Below, piece after piece: positions 1-12,830 of a stretch of 64,000 nt of DNA (its first letter is position 1; every line of letters starts with the position of its first letter). The DNA lies in contig CAJFCJ010000003.1 of the NCBI GenBank assembly GCA_904063045.1, positions 2,342,504-2,406,503 of the forward strand, read 5' to 3'. The DNA is from Dimorphilus gyrociliatus (lineage: Eukaryota > Annelida > Polychaeta > Dinophilidae). Both the position numbers and the translations under genes were made by a program. The notes below the pieces were generated by a model. That model saw only the letters and a list, made by a program, of their open reading frames with translations, ran no database searches and was not told the origin of the DNA.

Positions 1-1578
1 TATACGAAATATGCACAGTAATTTCGTTCTTTTACTATTCTTCCTTTTGTTTAATTATGTTACACAATAGATTATATGCATTATTTATTTTATTATTCTC
101 TATATATTGGCATTATAAATATGAGAAGTTTTTAGTTATTAGTTTCTATTATTATTTATTGATTAATGATAGTATTTCCATTCATCAATCATTTTACTAA
201 GAAATGGTAGTGGTTTTATTATATAACCTTTAGAAAGTAGATTAAATATGAACTTATATTAATTTCCATTCATACTTCGTTTGTTTACAAAAAAAAACAA
301 TAATAAAGATTTTCTAATTTGGATATTGATAGCAAAAAAAATCTGTGTTTGTAGCGATGCAAACTTGTCTTGAAAAGATTTTCGCTAATCTTGAAACCTC
401 CCCAAATTTAGACGTACCCGGGTACCTCATCCGTTTTCTACTTTCCGGAGAATTTTAAATGACTTTACATTATCGCTCGTCGAACAATTTCCCACAAAAG
501 ACCTAATGCTCATTGATAAGACATATAGAAGCTCCTTTTGGGTATGTATAGACCAAGTTATACACAATGCGATGTCATTAGACTAGTTTACATCCAAATA
601 AGTGACAAAAACGAATAAAAAAGGGTTTTTCCTTGGACATACCCGAAAATCCATAGTTCCTGTGTAGTGAGAAATATATTACTGATTTGTTAAAATATAA
701 GTCACGACCTTTATGTTGATTAATGCTGGTGGCTTGTTGACACTACGGTAAAAGTACAATCGTGCCCTGCATGACTAATAGGGCTCTTAGAAAAGAGTAA
801 ATAATTTCTTAAAATGGTTCTCAAAATGGATAGTACAACTTATCAAAACTTTCCCATTGTATCAGCAGTAACAAAAGTTGTTTCTCCTAAAGAAAAGGTT
901 TTTATTTTTGTTATTATAAGAAAGGAAAGAGATTTTGTATAGCTGAAACTATTATTCAGACGTTTACAATTCTGAACTACTTTATTTAAGACTGAAAAGT
1001 TTGAATTTCTCTCTTAATTATTAATGTGATGTTTACATTATTTATCGGTTTTCAGAATGATTGAGACAGGTAATAATTTGCTTACCTTAAGTACTAAATC
1101 CAAATAGAAGTATCCGTTATAATATTAATATGTTTGAAACAATATGAATGACGAATTATCACTTTATATATTGCTTAATACATATTAAATTTATAATTGT
1201 AGTTTCTTATCACTAGGAAAAAAAACAACAATATATTGAAAAAAGAGTTTATTATATCTAAAATATGACTCTTTCCATCAGTTTCCATATATCACTATCA
1301 TGGTATGACATTCTTAATTGACATGATATCAGAAACCTAAACACACTCGTGCTATACTATTTAATTAAGCATCAGACACGTTTTTTAGCATTTGCTATTT
1401 GTCGCTTTTTATCGTTGGCCTTTTGTACTTAATTTGCAGCCTCTTTATGGCTGATAAACGACATTTTGATATTACTAATCGGTTAACGAACACGAATGTT
1501 TTTTTTTTCTATTTATGAAAACTTGATCATTTACACCTGATTTGCTAGATATATTGAAAAAAACTAGATTTATTAATA
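1..1578. other. Upstream non-coding stretch, no gene seen
   Basis: AT-rich DNA ahead of the first gene. No open frame with splice signals or a recognisable domain is visible. Bases 350-660 look less AT-rich and less repetitive than the rest and include the palindrome GTACCCGGGTAC near 414. They could be promoter DNA or the edge of a neighbouring transcript, but nothing decides this. Confidence 0.4.
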
Positions 1579-4500
1579 ATGACTTCCAATGCTACTGGAG
1601 TAAGTAAATTTGGATGCTATTTGAATTCTGAGAACAAAGAATATAGTTAAAATATTTCTTGTTATCTATTCTCACCATTCCTGAAATTGCTCTTTGCAGG
1701 GGGCTAATGGCTTCGATAATTTGAAGAATTATATGAAACAGAGTAATGATTTCATAAAAAATTTATCCGGTTTGCTCCAAGAAAGGTAGAGGTGATAAAT
1801 TTTTATCTATTTATTACAAATATTTCTTGTACAACTAACCAGGAGCGAAGCAGAATTAAATTTTTCAAAGAATTTATCAAAGATAAGCAAAAAACTAAGC
1901 CGTTATTGCTCAACCGAACTAACTATTTACGAGGCATGGGGTATGTCAGCTTCGGAGATGGAACAAGAAGCAGAAGCTCACAAGAATGTTTCAATTGCAA
2001 TCAATGATATTTATAAACAAATGAAAGAACTAGATGAGATGTTTGCTAAAAATAGAAAACCGGTTTGATTATTAAATAAAGTATGTTTACGCTCTCCGAA
2101 CGTATGTCTCATCACAGCACGAAGACTTGGTAACGAAAACGAATAAGGATTTAAAAAGAATGCGATGTGATGAAAAAGATAGATCCAAGGAAGCGTTCAA
2201 TTGTCACAAAGATTATGAGAAAGCGAGAGATACTGTCCAAAGGGCTGACAAAATTCAAAAGTTGGATGGAAAGGCTCAATTTGCAGACAATGAATACAAA
2301 AAGACTTGCTTGAAATTAGAGGAAGCAAGACAGGCCTACGAAACTGCTGTATTTAATGTCAGTTTTATTAAGTTACTGTATAATGGTAAACACATAATTC
2401 TTTTAATTTGCCATATAGGGCTGTCATGAACTTCAAAAATTGGATGAAATCAGAATATCCAAAATGAAAGACATGCTCACAGCCTACAACAATTCGATAT
2501 CCTCTGTTATTCCTGTAGTCAATCAGGTAAACTATTCGATAAGAGGGAAACAGTATAGCTTTAATTAAGTTTTACTATTGTGTGACAGAGCTCAGACAAA
2601 ATTAGAGAAAGTATTGGGAAAGTGAATGCAACCAAAGATATGAACGCTGTTGTTGAATTAAAAGGAACAATGTGTAATAAACCTGAGCAAGTTTTGATAA
2701 CTTTTTATGTTAGTTGATGAATAATAGTACTATTGCGATACTGTCAGAAAATATTATATAATATTTTTCTAATTAGGCGGAAAATTCTCACAATCTTGCC
2801 GACAATGAAAGAAGAAGATTTCTTTTACAAGGGCATTTAGTAATTATCTAAACTACTATTATTAATATCAATATTTTTTATTGTGTCATTTGTATTAACT
2901 ACAGAGTTCCTTACAAAGCGATGCTACAACTACCGTTAAAGCTCTGGAAGGTAAGATTTTCGATTTCTTTTTAAAAAATTTAATAATTTTTCAAATTTAG
3001 GTATTAAAAAGACAATGGATGTCTTTAAAAGAGACAACTTTAAGAATGAAGATGCTTATAATCAAGCAAGACACGGATATTGGCAGGTAATTGATTACTC
3101 AGAAAACATTTTTAATCTCTTATTTAATCATTGGTTTATTTGTAAAGTGCCACGCCAAACTCGAAATGTTAGAAGCATCTCAGTACAAAATCAGTAGAGC
3201 TCTAGCTGAATTAGATTGTAGTGCTAAGCCAGTATCAGAGTATGAAAAATACATTGAAAAGAGTGGAGAAAGAGGTCACGAAATTTGGTTTCTAAGAAAG
3301 CCATATCCTCCAGATTATCCTGGTACAGTACCAGAGAGGCTTTTACCGCAAAAGAGTTGTGACGATTACGATGATGAATTCGGTAAGTAAAAATGTATAA
3401 ATCTTTTTAGAATACTTCTAATCTTCTGGTAAAAGTGATATAGAAATGTCAATAGGGCGTTAGTCATCAACTGGCATCGCTATTTAGTCATTCAAAAAGA
3501 ATTTTTTTATGAACTAAGAAAAATATTTAGCAAACTATTTTTTAAAATAAACAGGTTTTCAATTATGTCCAGCATGCAATGAAGGATATTGTAGAAAGCA
3601 TAGTAGGTTTAAATTTTTCAAAGTTTTTTCAACTTTTTTTTTGTTTTTTAACATTTCTATTAGTTTACAGCTTTTTTAAAAATGAGCATTACAAAATAAC
3701 TTTCATTGCCTTAACTAATAATAGTAAATAGCTTTTTTGTTGTCAAATAAAGCGTACTCTTTTAAACTTTAATGTTTAAAAACACAAATATAACTTGCCT
3801 CTAGGAGACGATAACAGTTTAGCATCCTTTGATTCATTCGACGATGGTAAGAAATCTGGATTGACTGTTGTTTAAATATGTTGTTTCAGTAGATACTGTA
3901 TATATTAGTATATATAAAAATATATAAATATATAGATAGAAATAAGAAATATTTATTCATAGACCCCTTGTATTTCAGAAGTATATTCCATTATCGTTTA
4001 CTTTTCTATATGCATGAAAAATATTTTGTTTAGTTTTTATTTACTTTTTTCACAGTGTAAAAATTATTTTCGAATGTATTTAATCTTTCTGATTTGTTAA
4101 AAAATAATCTATTTCTTTTTCTCTTTTTATCTAAATCATTTTCAGATGAGGAATATTCAGGAGAGTTTTTATTTTTATCTTTTTTAGATTATAGCACCAT
4201 TAAGTATTCAATATGCATTCAAATATTTTGCTTGAACAGCTCCAAAAATTGCATATTAATGTGTTCCAAAAAAACGTAGATATTGTTGAATGTGTTTTGT
4301 TATGCATAAGTATTTTAATTAATTTTTGCAAAAAAGTCTGTTGTTAATATAGCCGAAAAAAGACCATTTATCGAAATTAATAAGCTTATAAGATGAAAAA
4401 ACAAGAGCAATTTAACATATTTTTAAGAGGTAAAAAGGCTTGTGCGGAGTTAGCATGCAACTTTTATAAAGTTTTGAAATTCTCCAAATTCTTATTGCAT

Positions 4501-4915
4501 TTTTAAGATAAGAAACGTTGCTCTTAATGAAACAACCCAAACAACAAATTTGCAGATGATAACTATTTTTTTGCATGCTATAGCTTCATTTTATTGTGTC
4601 TTGTTATTTCTTTCTTGCATTTCGCTTATAAAAAACATTAGATATACTTTTGCTTGAAATTTTCTTTTATTCTTTAACTAATTTACTTGATTTTTATAAA
4701 CAGATGTCCCAGAGCAAGATGCTAATGTATCATCAACAGGTCTTGGAAGATTTAAGGCTATATATAGTTATGATGCGGTAAATCAAGGGGACCTTAACTT
4801 TCAGGAAAATGATGTTATTGACATTCAAGAGAAATTAGATGATAATTGGTTCTATGGCGAATTACGTGGTATCTGCGGCAACGTGCCATCCAATTACCTT
4901 GAGAAAATAGGCTAG
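1579..4915 (+). CDS. NOSTRIN: NOSTRIN-like F-BAR and SH3 domain protein
   Basis: Thirteen exons join in frame to 502 residues, almost the length of human NOSTRIN (506). Exon ends: 1579-1599, 1700-1785, 1843-2062, 2118-2357, 2419-2526, 2589-2690, 2777-2839, 2905-2950, 3001-3086, 3148-3382, 3555-3602, 3805-3846, 4704-4915. Residues from about 8 form a charged helical F-BAR region beginning FDNLKNYMKQSNDF. Residues near 325 (LEMLEASQYKISRALAEL) match the NOSTRIN segment after the F-BAR. The last 60 residues are an SH3 domain (AIYSYD, ending PSNYLE). The family binds and curves membranes during endocytosis and tethers nitric-oxide synthase and dynamin/WASP partners. Exon 11 encodes CPACNEGYC, which I do not know from NOSTRIN. 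The interval 4146-4282 may hold an alternative exon. Closest alternatives are other F-BAR/SH3 proteins such as PACSIN. Confidence 0.82.
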
Positions 4916-5410
4916 ATACCATTGAGTAATACAATTATTTTGCATCATAGTCACTGCTACTGACTTTTATTACTATTCTGTCAGAAGTTCCAAAGGTAAA
5001 AAAAGCGGCATGTGTTTGTTTGTTCAAATATATGTATAAATATATAATGATGTATTAGAATTTATATGTATATTGCCTTCAAATTTGCTTAAACAGAAAG
5101 GTAAGACTTCTAATTGCATTTTTACTTTTCAACAAGTAGAGATACAAATAATCGAAATTTTCAAATTATTGGATGTTTGTAAATTTGAAACTTTTCAATG
5201 TAATTAATTTTAGCTCAATATACATTCACATATGATAATATATTGCGATTTCAAGAATTATATATTTTAATCCCAAATCCAATGGTTCATATTATATTAT
5301 ACATAGATATTTACATAGCGAAACGTTTAATTTTATTCTTTCTTATACATCTTTGAAGAATGACACGAAAAATAGCCTATAGTTAATTTAAAGATTTTTT
5401 TGATGAAGAT
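4916..5410. other. Tail-to-tail spacer
   Basis: About 500 bases between the stop codons of the convergent NOSTRIN-like and MFSD10-like genes. It is AT-rich and should contain both 3' UTRs. No coding signal is seen. Confidence 0.5.
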
Positions 5411-7524
5411 CTAAAGCTCTTTCAGAGTGTATTGCGTCCCCATTTTCTTTAAATAGAGGAAAATTAACAGCATCCCTATACTTCCAATAACATAGCAAAC
5501 TGCGGCCCCAAAACACCAGAACACTGAAAGAATAAAGATGAAACTTTTATAGTATAATTTTTAGTATAATCATACTTGAAATTTACCTGAACAAGCAAAC
5601 ACAGGTCCTGATGCACGAGCTAATGAACCCAGAGATCGTAGGATACCTAAAATGGCTCCTTTTTGATTTTCTTGACCAATTTTTGTTGTAACTGTCGTTA
5701 GACAAGGTACAACCACTGCCGAAGCTAATAAAATTCATTTTAATATACATAAAATTTTCAACTTGATTTAATAAGAATAATGTTAGCTTACCAATAGCAT
5801 AAAAGCTCAGCCCAATATAAAATTGAATCAATGAATATGAAAAAGCTATTAGTATAAATGCCGGAATAAGTAGGAAAACAGCAAAAGATGCTGTCTTAAT
5901 TTCTTTTCCCGGTTTTATTCTTCGTGTATAGCCTCCTAGAATTTATGTAAATCAATATAATTAAGTTTTATCACAATTGAAATACAATTAAATCAAACCT
6001 TGAACAGAAGCCATCAGTATACCAATAAAGAGGAACATTTTGCCTTGTTGCATATTATCATACTAATTAAACAAAATGTGTATAAAAATAGAATAAAAAT
6101 AAAAAGTTGTAAAAACTAACTTGAAATCTATTAAAAGTAAAAAATCCCAATGTAAATTCAAGTCCCGAATAGATGAACAAATAACAGAAATAACTTTTTC
6201 CGATTTTTTTTACCAGATCTCGATCTTTTTGAAAAAACAAAGAGTTTTGAATGCAAATATCTAATCGACTATTATTGATAAGGAAAAGTTTTTGTCATGT
6301 TGAAAATTTTAAATCTTGTTGAGTAATTGTTAGCTTTGAAAAAATTCAATTCATTTTTTTATCATCCTTAAAGGTTTACGTAATTATTCTAATTGATATA
6401 AATGAGATATTAGATAGAAGACAAAGAAAAGTTAAAACTAAAAAAAATGCAACTTTAAATGAATTATTGATAAATTGAAAATCGTCAACAAACCTCTCTG
6501 TTTAAAGCCGTTGACGGGTGAAAAATTAAAGAGACTGGATGGATTAATAAGTGATAAACGATTGGAAGCTTCGCTTGTAACAGATTTTCTCTAGATATAA
6601 AATGTAATTAGAATTAATTTTATTAATATTAATAATTAAAGTAATGTATACCCTCTTTTCTTTCGGAAGACTTTCTTTCAAGAATATTATAAGATATATC
6701 ATTTCTATGCCAATTAATGTTAAACAAAACAAGGCTGGACTGAATATGAAAGATGTGCCGCTTTTGTATGTAGTTATAAACGCTCCTATGATAGGTCCTA
6801 CAACAAAACCAATAGAGAATGCAATACCAATAAGAGCCATTGCTTTTCCTCTGTTCTCCTTATTCGTGATATCTGTCATTATTGCTATACTAAGACTCGC
6901 GTTGCTTTCACTTATTCCCGCTAGTATTCTTGCTATTGCGAACAAAGTGAAATTATCGCTTATTGCCCAAATAAGATAGGAAAACGCGTTGACAAACATA
7001 GTCAAGAGAAGAACTCTCTTCCTGCCATAGACGTCTGAAAGAGCTCCAATTAATGGAGAGGATAGGAATTGCATCAATGAGAAAATTGACCCTAAGAGTC
7101 CCCCAAAGAGTACAGAATTCCATCTTGGAGTATCTGGAGCTCCAACAAGTTGACGGAATTGGTGGACAGTTCCTTGAACGAGAGAGTAGAAGGTATCCTA
7201 TATCATCAAGAAAAATTTTTTGCATGATTAATAGTCATAGCCAGGTCTCACCAAGCAACAAAAGACTATTTGTTCATAAACCTAAATATTCACCTCAGCA
7301 ATGGAATACGGTATAATATACAGAAATATAGCGATTTAATAAAAAATGTATATTACAATCTATTCTCTAATAGGAAAATGTGCAATTTATGGAAAACAAA
7401 CCTGTTTATTTTGAGCATATTGCCGCAAAATCGACGGAAATAGAGGTAGTATCACAGTAAATGATATTAAATCGATAATCAAAGCTATGAAGACAACCCA
7501 CTTCGTATTATTATTCTCACTCAT
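5411..7524 (-). CDS. MFSD10: MFSD10-like major facilitator transporter
   Basis: Eight exons on the minus strand (7524-7402, 7197-6652, 6590-6494, 6224-6121, 6062-5999, 5935-5792, 5724-5587, 5523-5411) join in frame to 442 residues, the usual size of a 12-helix MFS carrier. The first helix starts right after the N-terminus (WVVFIALIIDLISFTVILPL). The MFS signature between helices 2 and 3 is present as GALSDVYGRKRV, and a second one lies near ARILAGISESN. The order WNSVLFGGLLGS, then LSSPLIGALSD, then QGKMFLFIG, then RSLGSLARASGP matches human MFSD10 (TETRAN), an organic-anion carrier of intracellular membranes and the plasma membrane. The start is the only ATG giving a complete first helix. 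Substrate is not shown by the sequence. Confidence 0.85.
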
Positions 7525-8528
7525 GATTAGCAAACTAGTCCACTACTCTTAGATTTACTAAGATATTATAAATTGTATTTATACACATCCACGTTGGCCA
7601 GCCAGATAAAAATAGGGCCGCCCATTTCAATGAGTCACGTGATTCTTCTCAATATACTCAAAACACGACCAGAGTACAAGTAACTCCACAAAGTTTGGTT
7701 ATGTAAAACTGCGCTAAAATATTAATTTTATATATAACATATGGTTTATAAAAGGTAATTAATATCATAATTGTTGTATAATGCATAAAAAATCGGCTTA
7801 AAATTGATTATAAACGATGCTACTAGCAACAAGAAGAGAAAAGCTAAGTGTATAGGCCTAACAAATATAAGGCTAAAAATAATGGCCTAATATATAATAT
7901 ATGGGTCATTCTTTCACGTTCTTTTTTTTTTCTCGAGAATTAACATAATGAACAAGAAAAAAACAAGAGATAATAAATTGATATTCTCCGTATACTTAGT
8001 AAGAAAATAACAAATAAATCTTAATAAAGTATTAAAATTTCCATTTTTATGTTTTTTTAAAAATATATATATATAATTTGTATTTATTTTCAATAAAATT
8101 TGTAAATATTGACGAAAAAGAAATCGCTACATATTAAGCAATTTACATATACATATATATATATAAAATATGTATGCATATGATATATTATCTCTCTTTT
8201 TCTTTTTTTTTTTAAAAAAAAAAAAAACTAAAAGAGAGAGAAAAAGATTTTTATGAAAAGTAACTGTAACATCGTACAAAAGTATAGAATGGCACTTTTT
8301 AAATAAATTTCGAAAAGTATAATGCATATACGGATAGTTTGTTTTCTAAAATCCAGTACATCATGTTTTTATAATTGATAACTTTTATGGCTTATTCCTT
8401 ATTATTTATCCATTTTTATATTTCAACTTTCCTTTCTATTTCATGTTTTTTTTAATGTATTGAATGATTTTCTTTCCATTTCTATTATAGAAATAAGTAT
8501 TTATTAAAAGTATAAGTATATAAGTTAA
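7525..8528. other. Intergenic, no gene
   Basis: About 1 kb upstream of the MFSD10-like start and downstream of the next minus-strand gene. It contains a TAGGCCTA palindrome at 7853-7860, a long A/T homopolymer hairpin at about 8200-8227, and TA-rich microsatellite near 8148-8163. No coding evidence is seen. Confidence 0.5.
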
Positions 8529-9129
8529 TTAATTTACCCAAGTTTGGCCTCCTTCTTGTGTCACTTTACTCATTTTTTCCATAGCACTTTTTCTCTCTTC
8601 TGAATCAAATTTCTTTAAAATGATTTTTCTTTTATGATTAGAGTCGGGTTGTTCTGAGTAGCCCTTTAAAACAAAATAATAACGTTTATATAAAATTTAT
8701 ATTCATATTTTCTCATTAATAAGTCTACTTACAGTCATAGAATTCCATTTTTGAAGGTCCATAATTGGAGGATGTATTTGACTTAGACCTCCTTTACCTA
8801 AAATTGAAAATGAACTGGTATTTTCGTCAAATTTCAATAAGAGTATTTGTTTGTGTACCTGGCGTATACTCATTTTTCCAATATGTCGGCTTTAAACTGG
8901 CAGCCGCTTCCTCTTTTTCCTTTTTTGCCTCTTTGCGGTATATTAGCGCCCAAAACACCAAACAACCGAGAGACAAAAATGATAGAATTGCCAAAGCAAC
9001 AATAAAATACAATAGAATGGAATTTTTCCATTCTAGAGAGCTTAAAACTTCTATTTCAGAATCATGAAAACGCTGTGTATGGTCTTCCATAATACCATTG
9101 GAGGCTTCACTAAAGTTTGGAGTAGTCAT
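8529..9129 (-). CDS. Small single-pass membrane protein, unrecognised
   Basis: Three exons (9129-8859, 8797-8733, 8663-8529) join in frame to 156 residues. Residues about 1-35 are polar, one hydrophobic segment follows (ILLYFIVALAILSFLSLGCL), then RKEAKKEKEE. The positive charge after the helix predicts a cytosolic C-terminus. The C-terminal 45 residues are charged and predicted helical (KKFDSEERKSAMEKMSKV), the best candidate for a conserved interaction segment. I do not recognise the family. An in-frame TTG six bases upstream is not needed, so the ATG at 9129 is taken as start. It is head-to-head with the gene starting at 9488. Confidence 0.7.
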
Positions 9130-9487
9130 TTTCAATAAAAAATATTATTTTACCGTTAAAACAGTCACTGAGGGCCAAGAAAATAATTTTAATTTGCCAC
9201 TCCGTCTACTGCACTTGTAAAATGGTGATTAAAAACTTTCTAATATTAAACTTGAGTATAAATAAGTTTTGCATACTATGTTTTTTTAAAAAAAAAAAAA
9301 TAGTAATCATATTGAGCACTTTAAATTATTCTTTTGCTAAACTACCCGTTTATTCTGATATTCATATTATAAAAGGAGAGCGTGTTGCAAACCGATAATG
9401 AAATAAAAGCTAACAAATTATTTCAAGTTTTTAGCAATAGCATATTATATTTTAAAGTTGTATTTCTATAACACAACCTAGAATAAG
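9130..9487. promoter_or_regulatory. Putative bidirectional promoter region
   Basis: 358 bases separate the start codons of two divergent small genes. The span must contain both 5' UTRs and both promoters. No TATA box or known factor site stands out. A run of T then A at 9282-9300 is the main feature. Confidence 0.45.
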
Positions 9488-9866
9488 ATGAAAGGAAAAA
9501 TAAAGAAAATAAAGAAACGTTGTAAACAAAGGTAATGACTGTGTACTTGTTTTTAAAAAAAAACCATATTCTACTGTTATTGATATGTTTCAAATGAAAA
9601 TTATCACATTTTTTTCTATTTATAGTGATGCAGTATTTATTGAAATTAGTCGAAATGTTTCTGTGAATGAGGCTCTCCGTGAGAAATTAGAAAATATTAA
9701 ACCCCCATCATTGAAAAAAGGAAAAACTACATTAAAAAAAACCAAGTGCAATAAATCTGATGAAATGCCTGTTTTAACAATAGAAAATCTAAGGAAAATG
9801 AGTAAAAACAACATGCCGGATGTTATAATTGTAGGTGGAGCTAAGAAGAAGAATATAAATAATTGA
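9488..9866 (+). CDS. Small lysine-rich protein, unrecognised
   Basis: Two exons (9488-9531 and 9626-9866), joined across a 94-base intron with GTAATG donor and TATAG acceptor, give 94 residues. The N-terminus is strongly basic (MKGKIKKIKKRCKQR), like a nuclear or nucleolar targeting patch. A central region (SLKKGKTTLKKTKC) is also lysine-rich. The C-terminal block PDVIIVGGAKKK is more hydrophobic. No membrane segment or catalytic motif is visible. The composition suggests an RNA-binding or ribosome-biogenesis role, but that is only inference. Divergent from the small membrane-protein gene. Confidence 0.6.
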
Positions 9867-10476
9867 AAATTGAAAAATATGTTACAATTCTTAAAATATT
9901 AGAGATCTTAACAATTTAACAATGTAGAAAAATCATTCATCATTAATTAATCTCTAGCTAATCAATATGAACAATTGTGTTTCTTTGTTAAATTTTATTA
10001 TACATATTTTGTACTTTACTGTAAGATTAAATGCTTCTTTATGAATGATAATATTTAAGCCTAATATTTTCTTAAATGATGAAAACATATTTCATATCTT
10101 AACATCTCTCATCATTTCTTCCAATTTTGGGTTGTTTTTTTTTCTTTGTTCCCAAGTTTTATATTTATTGAATAGGAATCAAGAAATAATTTCAACTTGC
10201 CCTAATATTTGAACTTATGAGACTACTTTTTAGTATCAAAGTTTAAGAATCTATTAATACTGTTATTTCCTTTTCGTCAAATTTATATTTAGTTAGAAGG
10301 ACACAAAGTCCTATTAGGAAAATTATTGTTATTAATAAATAAACTAAATTATATATATAATAACACTTTATTGCTTTGATTGGTATAAATAATCAGTTTT
10401 TTTTATCAGTCTCAAGGCAGTTTTTTGTTGCACAAGTATTGGTTTGTGTGTGAATTAACATTCATCATTCAATTTT

Positions 10477-10515
<39 letters not shown>

Positions 10516-11408
10516 TACATATTACATAGCAATAAAGATTTAATGATTTTTTTATTTATTTGAAAAGAAAATACAATGTCACTTCACCTATTGGGTCTAA
10601 AGCAAGTAGGATGAATTCGATTATGTCTAGGAAAACTTCTATATTAAGCAGATGTCTAAAATTTAGTCTTTTAATTTCTTTTAACATTATCTCATTTTAT
10701 CTAATAGTGGATTAGTACCAAGCTTTGTTATCTTAAAAAATATGTGATATTTGGACAAAGTTACTTGTTACATAATCCTCAGCTGATTTTAAGAGTTTGT
10801 AAGCGCCATCTTTTGCCTTAAAAACAATTGCTGATTGGCTATGAATCACGTGCAACCTTGACATTGAGTTTATGTGCATAAGATGATCTCCCAACGTTTT
10901 GTCGTAGTTTCTTGAATGATCACTCTCTCATCAGATCTCTATAACTTTGGAATTTGTTGGAAAGTATTTCAGCTAAGTAAGTTTCTCTTTGAAAAAACTT
11001 CAATATTCATCTTAGCAAATTTCTGAGCAATTATTTCAATACCGAGAAAAAACGTGGGTAATATTGATTTGTTCAATACTACATTGATCTACAATATCAA
11101 GACTTTGTTACACATTATCGAAATCTTGGAAAATGTTTTTAGTTTATGCAAAAAATCACAATTATTCAATTGTAATTAACTTCCTCTGATTCGTTTTTAC
11201 AAGAAAAGTTCCACAGATAAGATATTTCCTTGAAAACAAAGAAGTGTACGCATAAAGCACTGAATTCGAATTGATAGGCCAAAGTATAACACCAAGATAA
11301 AAAGTTTTATTAGAATCAATTAAAGAAATGAGCTAAATAAAAAAATGGATTTTATATGCGAATATTTGACATTAAACATAAATCCTTTGTTATCCTTTTC
11401 AGATAATC
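9867..11408. other. Intergenic, no gene
   Basis: AT-rich spacer of 1.5 kb holding a (TA)n microsatellite. The stretch 10840-11400 is a plausible promoter for the downstream TMEM53-like gene and includes ATCACGTG (an E-box) at about 10845-10852. No open frame with coding character was found. Confidence 0.45.
10481..10513. repeat. (TA)n microsatellite
   Basis: Uninterrupted alternating AT over about 33 bases in an intergenic region. Confidence 0.95.
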
Positions 11409-12488
11409 ATGAGACTCTTTATGAAAACTATATATAATAAGAGCTTTGCATCTGTATGTATTGAATTATTATGTTTTTTTTCTTCAAAACAATAACCATC
11501 TGTTTTTATTTGCTTCAATTAATAGAATCCTTACCTATATTTGGTGGCTAAGAGATCAGTTGCTTCAACTCAAGCGAAGCCTGAAGTTCTATCTAAACAT
11601 ATGAAAATAAGAAAGGCTTTTGATTCGAAATTGAATGCTGATGAGAGACCCTTAATTTTATTGTATAGTTGGTTGAGGGCCAAATCAAGTCATCTAAATA
11701 AATACAGTGACTTTTATCTGACAAAGGGTTTTGATGTATTACAAATAACCACTACTCCCTCTTCAATTGTTGCACCTAAAAAAGCAAGAAAGAGCATGGA
11801 AGAATTGCTAAATTATATTAATTCCGAACACGACCATAAACCATTATTTGTTCATGGTTTCTCAGTTGGTGGTTATCTCTTTGGCGAAACTTTAAAACAT
11901 ATGAAAGACAAGCCTAAATTATACGAAAGTGTTAGCAGTAGAATTAAGGGACAGTGCTTCGATTCCCCAGTAGATGTTTCAAATATTGCCAAAGGACTTG
12001 CTCATGTGCTAGCCCCAAATAATCCTAACAAAAAAGCATTTTTGAAAAGTGCTTTTTCTCTTTATCTTCAATTAACAAAAAACATAACTGGCTCTTATTA
12101 TAATGCAAGTCAAGATCAGATCTTGAATAATTATTTCGGAATACCAACATTGTTTTTCTACAGTAAATCTGATCCAATTTGTTCGTTCGAATTAATTAAT
12201 AGTATAATATCTGATCATGAAAGAAAGAATATTCCAGTAAGTAAATTATTCTATAAAATTATTGATTATGGTTAAATGGTACTAAACGTAATTATGTATA
12301 TATAGGTTTTGGGGAAATGGTGGACAAGTTCTCCTCATGTTTTACATATGAAACAAGATCCTGTTGAGTATATTGGTTCGTTGAATAATTTCTTAGAAAG
12401 CGTCGATCTTCTTCCAAAAGGACATTTAGAAAAAGAAGATATGATATCAAAAACTGAAAAGATTAAGGAAACCTCATATGGTATTTAG
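11409..12488 (+). CDS. TMEM53: TMEM53/DUF829-like alpha/beta-hydrolase-fold protein
   Basis: Three exons (11409-11453, 11526-12236, 12306-12488) join in frame to 312 residues. The fold is read from LILLYSWLRAKSSHLNKY (DUF829 proteins open with a similar strand and helix), the nucleophile elbow GFSVGG at residues 126-131 with Ser128, the strand PTLFFYSKSDPIC carrying a likely acidic residue, and a late His in SSPHVLH. Serine, acid and histidine are therefore all available. Human TMEM53 is a nuclear-envelope DUF829 protein reported to affect BMP/SMAD signalling; enzymatic activity of the family is unclear. The first 20 residues (MRLFMKTIYNKSFAS) lack acids and could be a mitochondrial presequence. 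Other DUF829 members cannot be excluded. Confidence 0.72.
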
Positions 12489-12801
12489 GATTCAAGAAAG
12501 TTTAACTTATATATTTTCTAATAATATTTCCTTTCTTCCTATTGAAAAGTATTATCCTAAGGTCTTAATTTAAATTTAACTATCAGAACTCTTTATAATA
12601 TTTTACTTATCGATTTCGTTGCGTGTTGACAATGTTATTTCTATTTAAGATGTTTATTTCCTATTCAAATAATAGATAACTCTTTATATATTTATAAATA
12701 TATACAATATTTAAGCACATAAAGTATATAAAATATATACTAATTATATACCAAATGCGTAGTATTTATCGTTCAAAATGTACACCAGATTAGACAAAGC
12801 T

Positions 12802-12830
12802 CCATCTGGCGGCTAATCAAGGTGGCGCTG
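12802..12830. promoter_or_regulatory. Pair of CTCF-like motifs
   Basis: CCATCTGGCGGC at 12802-12813 and AAGGTGGCGCTG at 12819-12830 lie six bases apart. Both resemble the bilaterian CTCF core (AGRTGGCGC / CCANNAGRKGGC). Whether they are bound is unknown. Confidence 0.4.
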
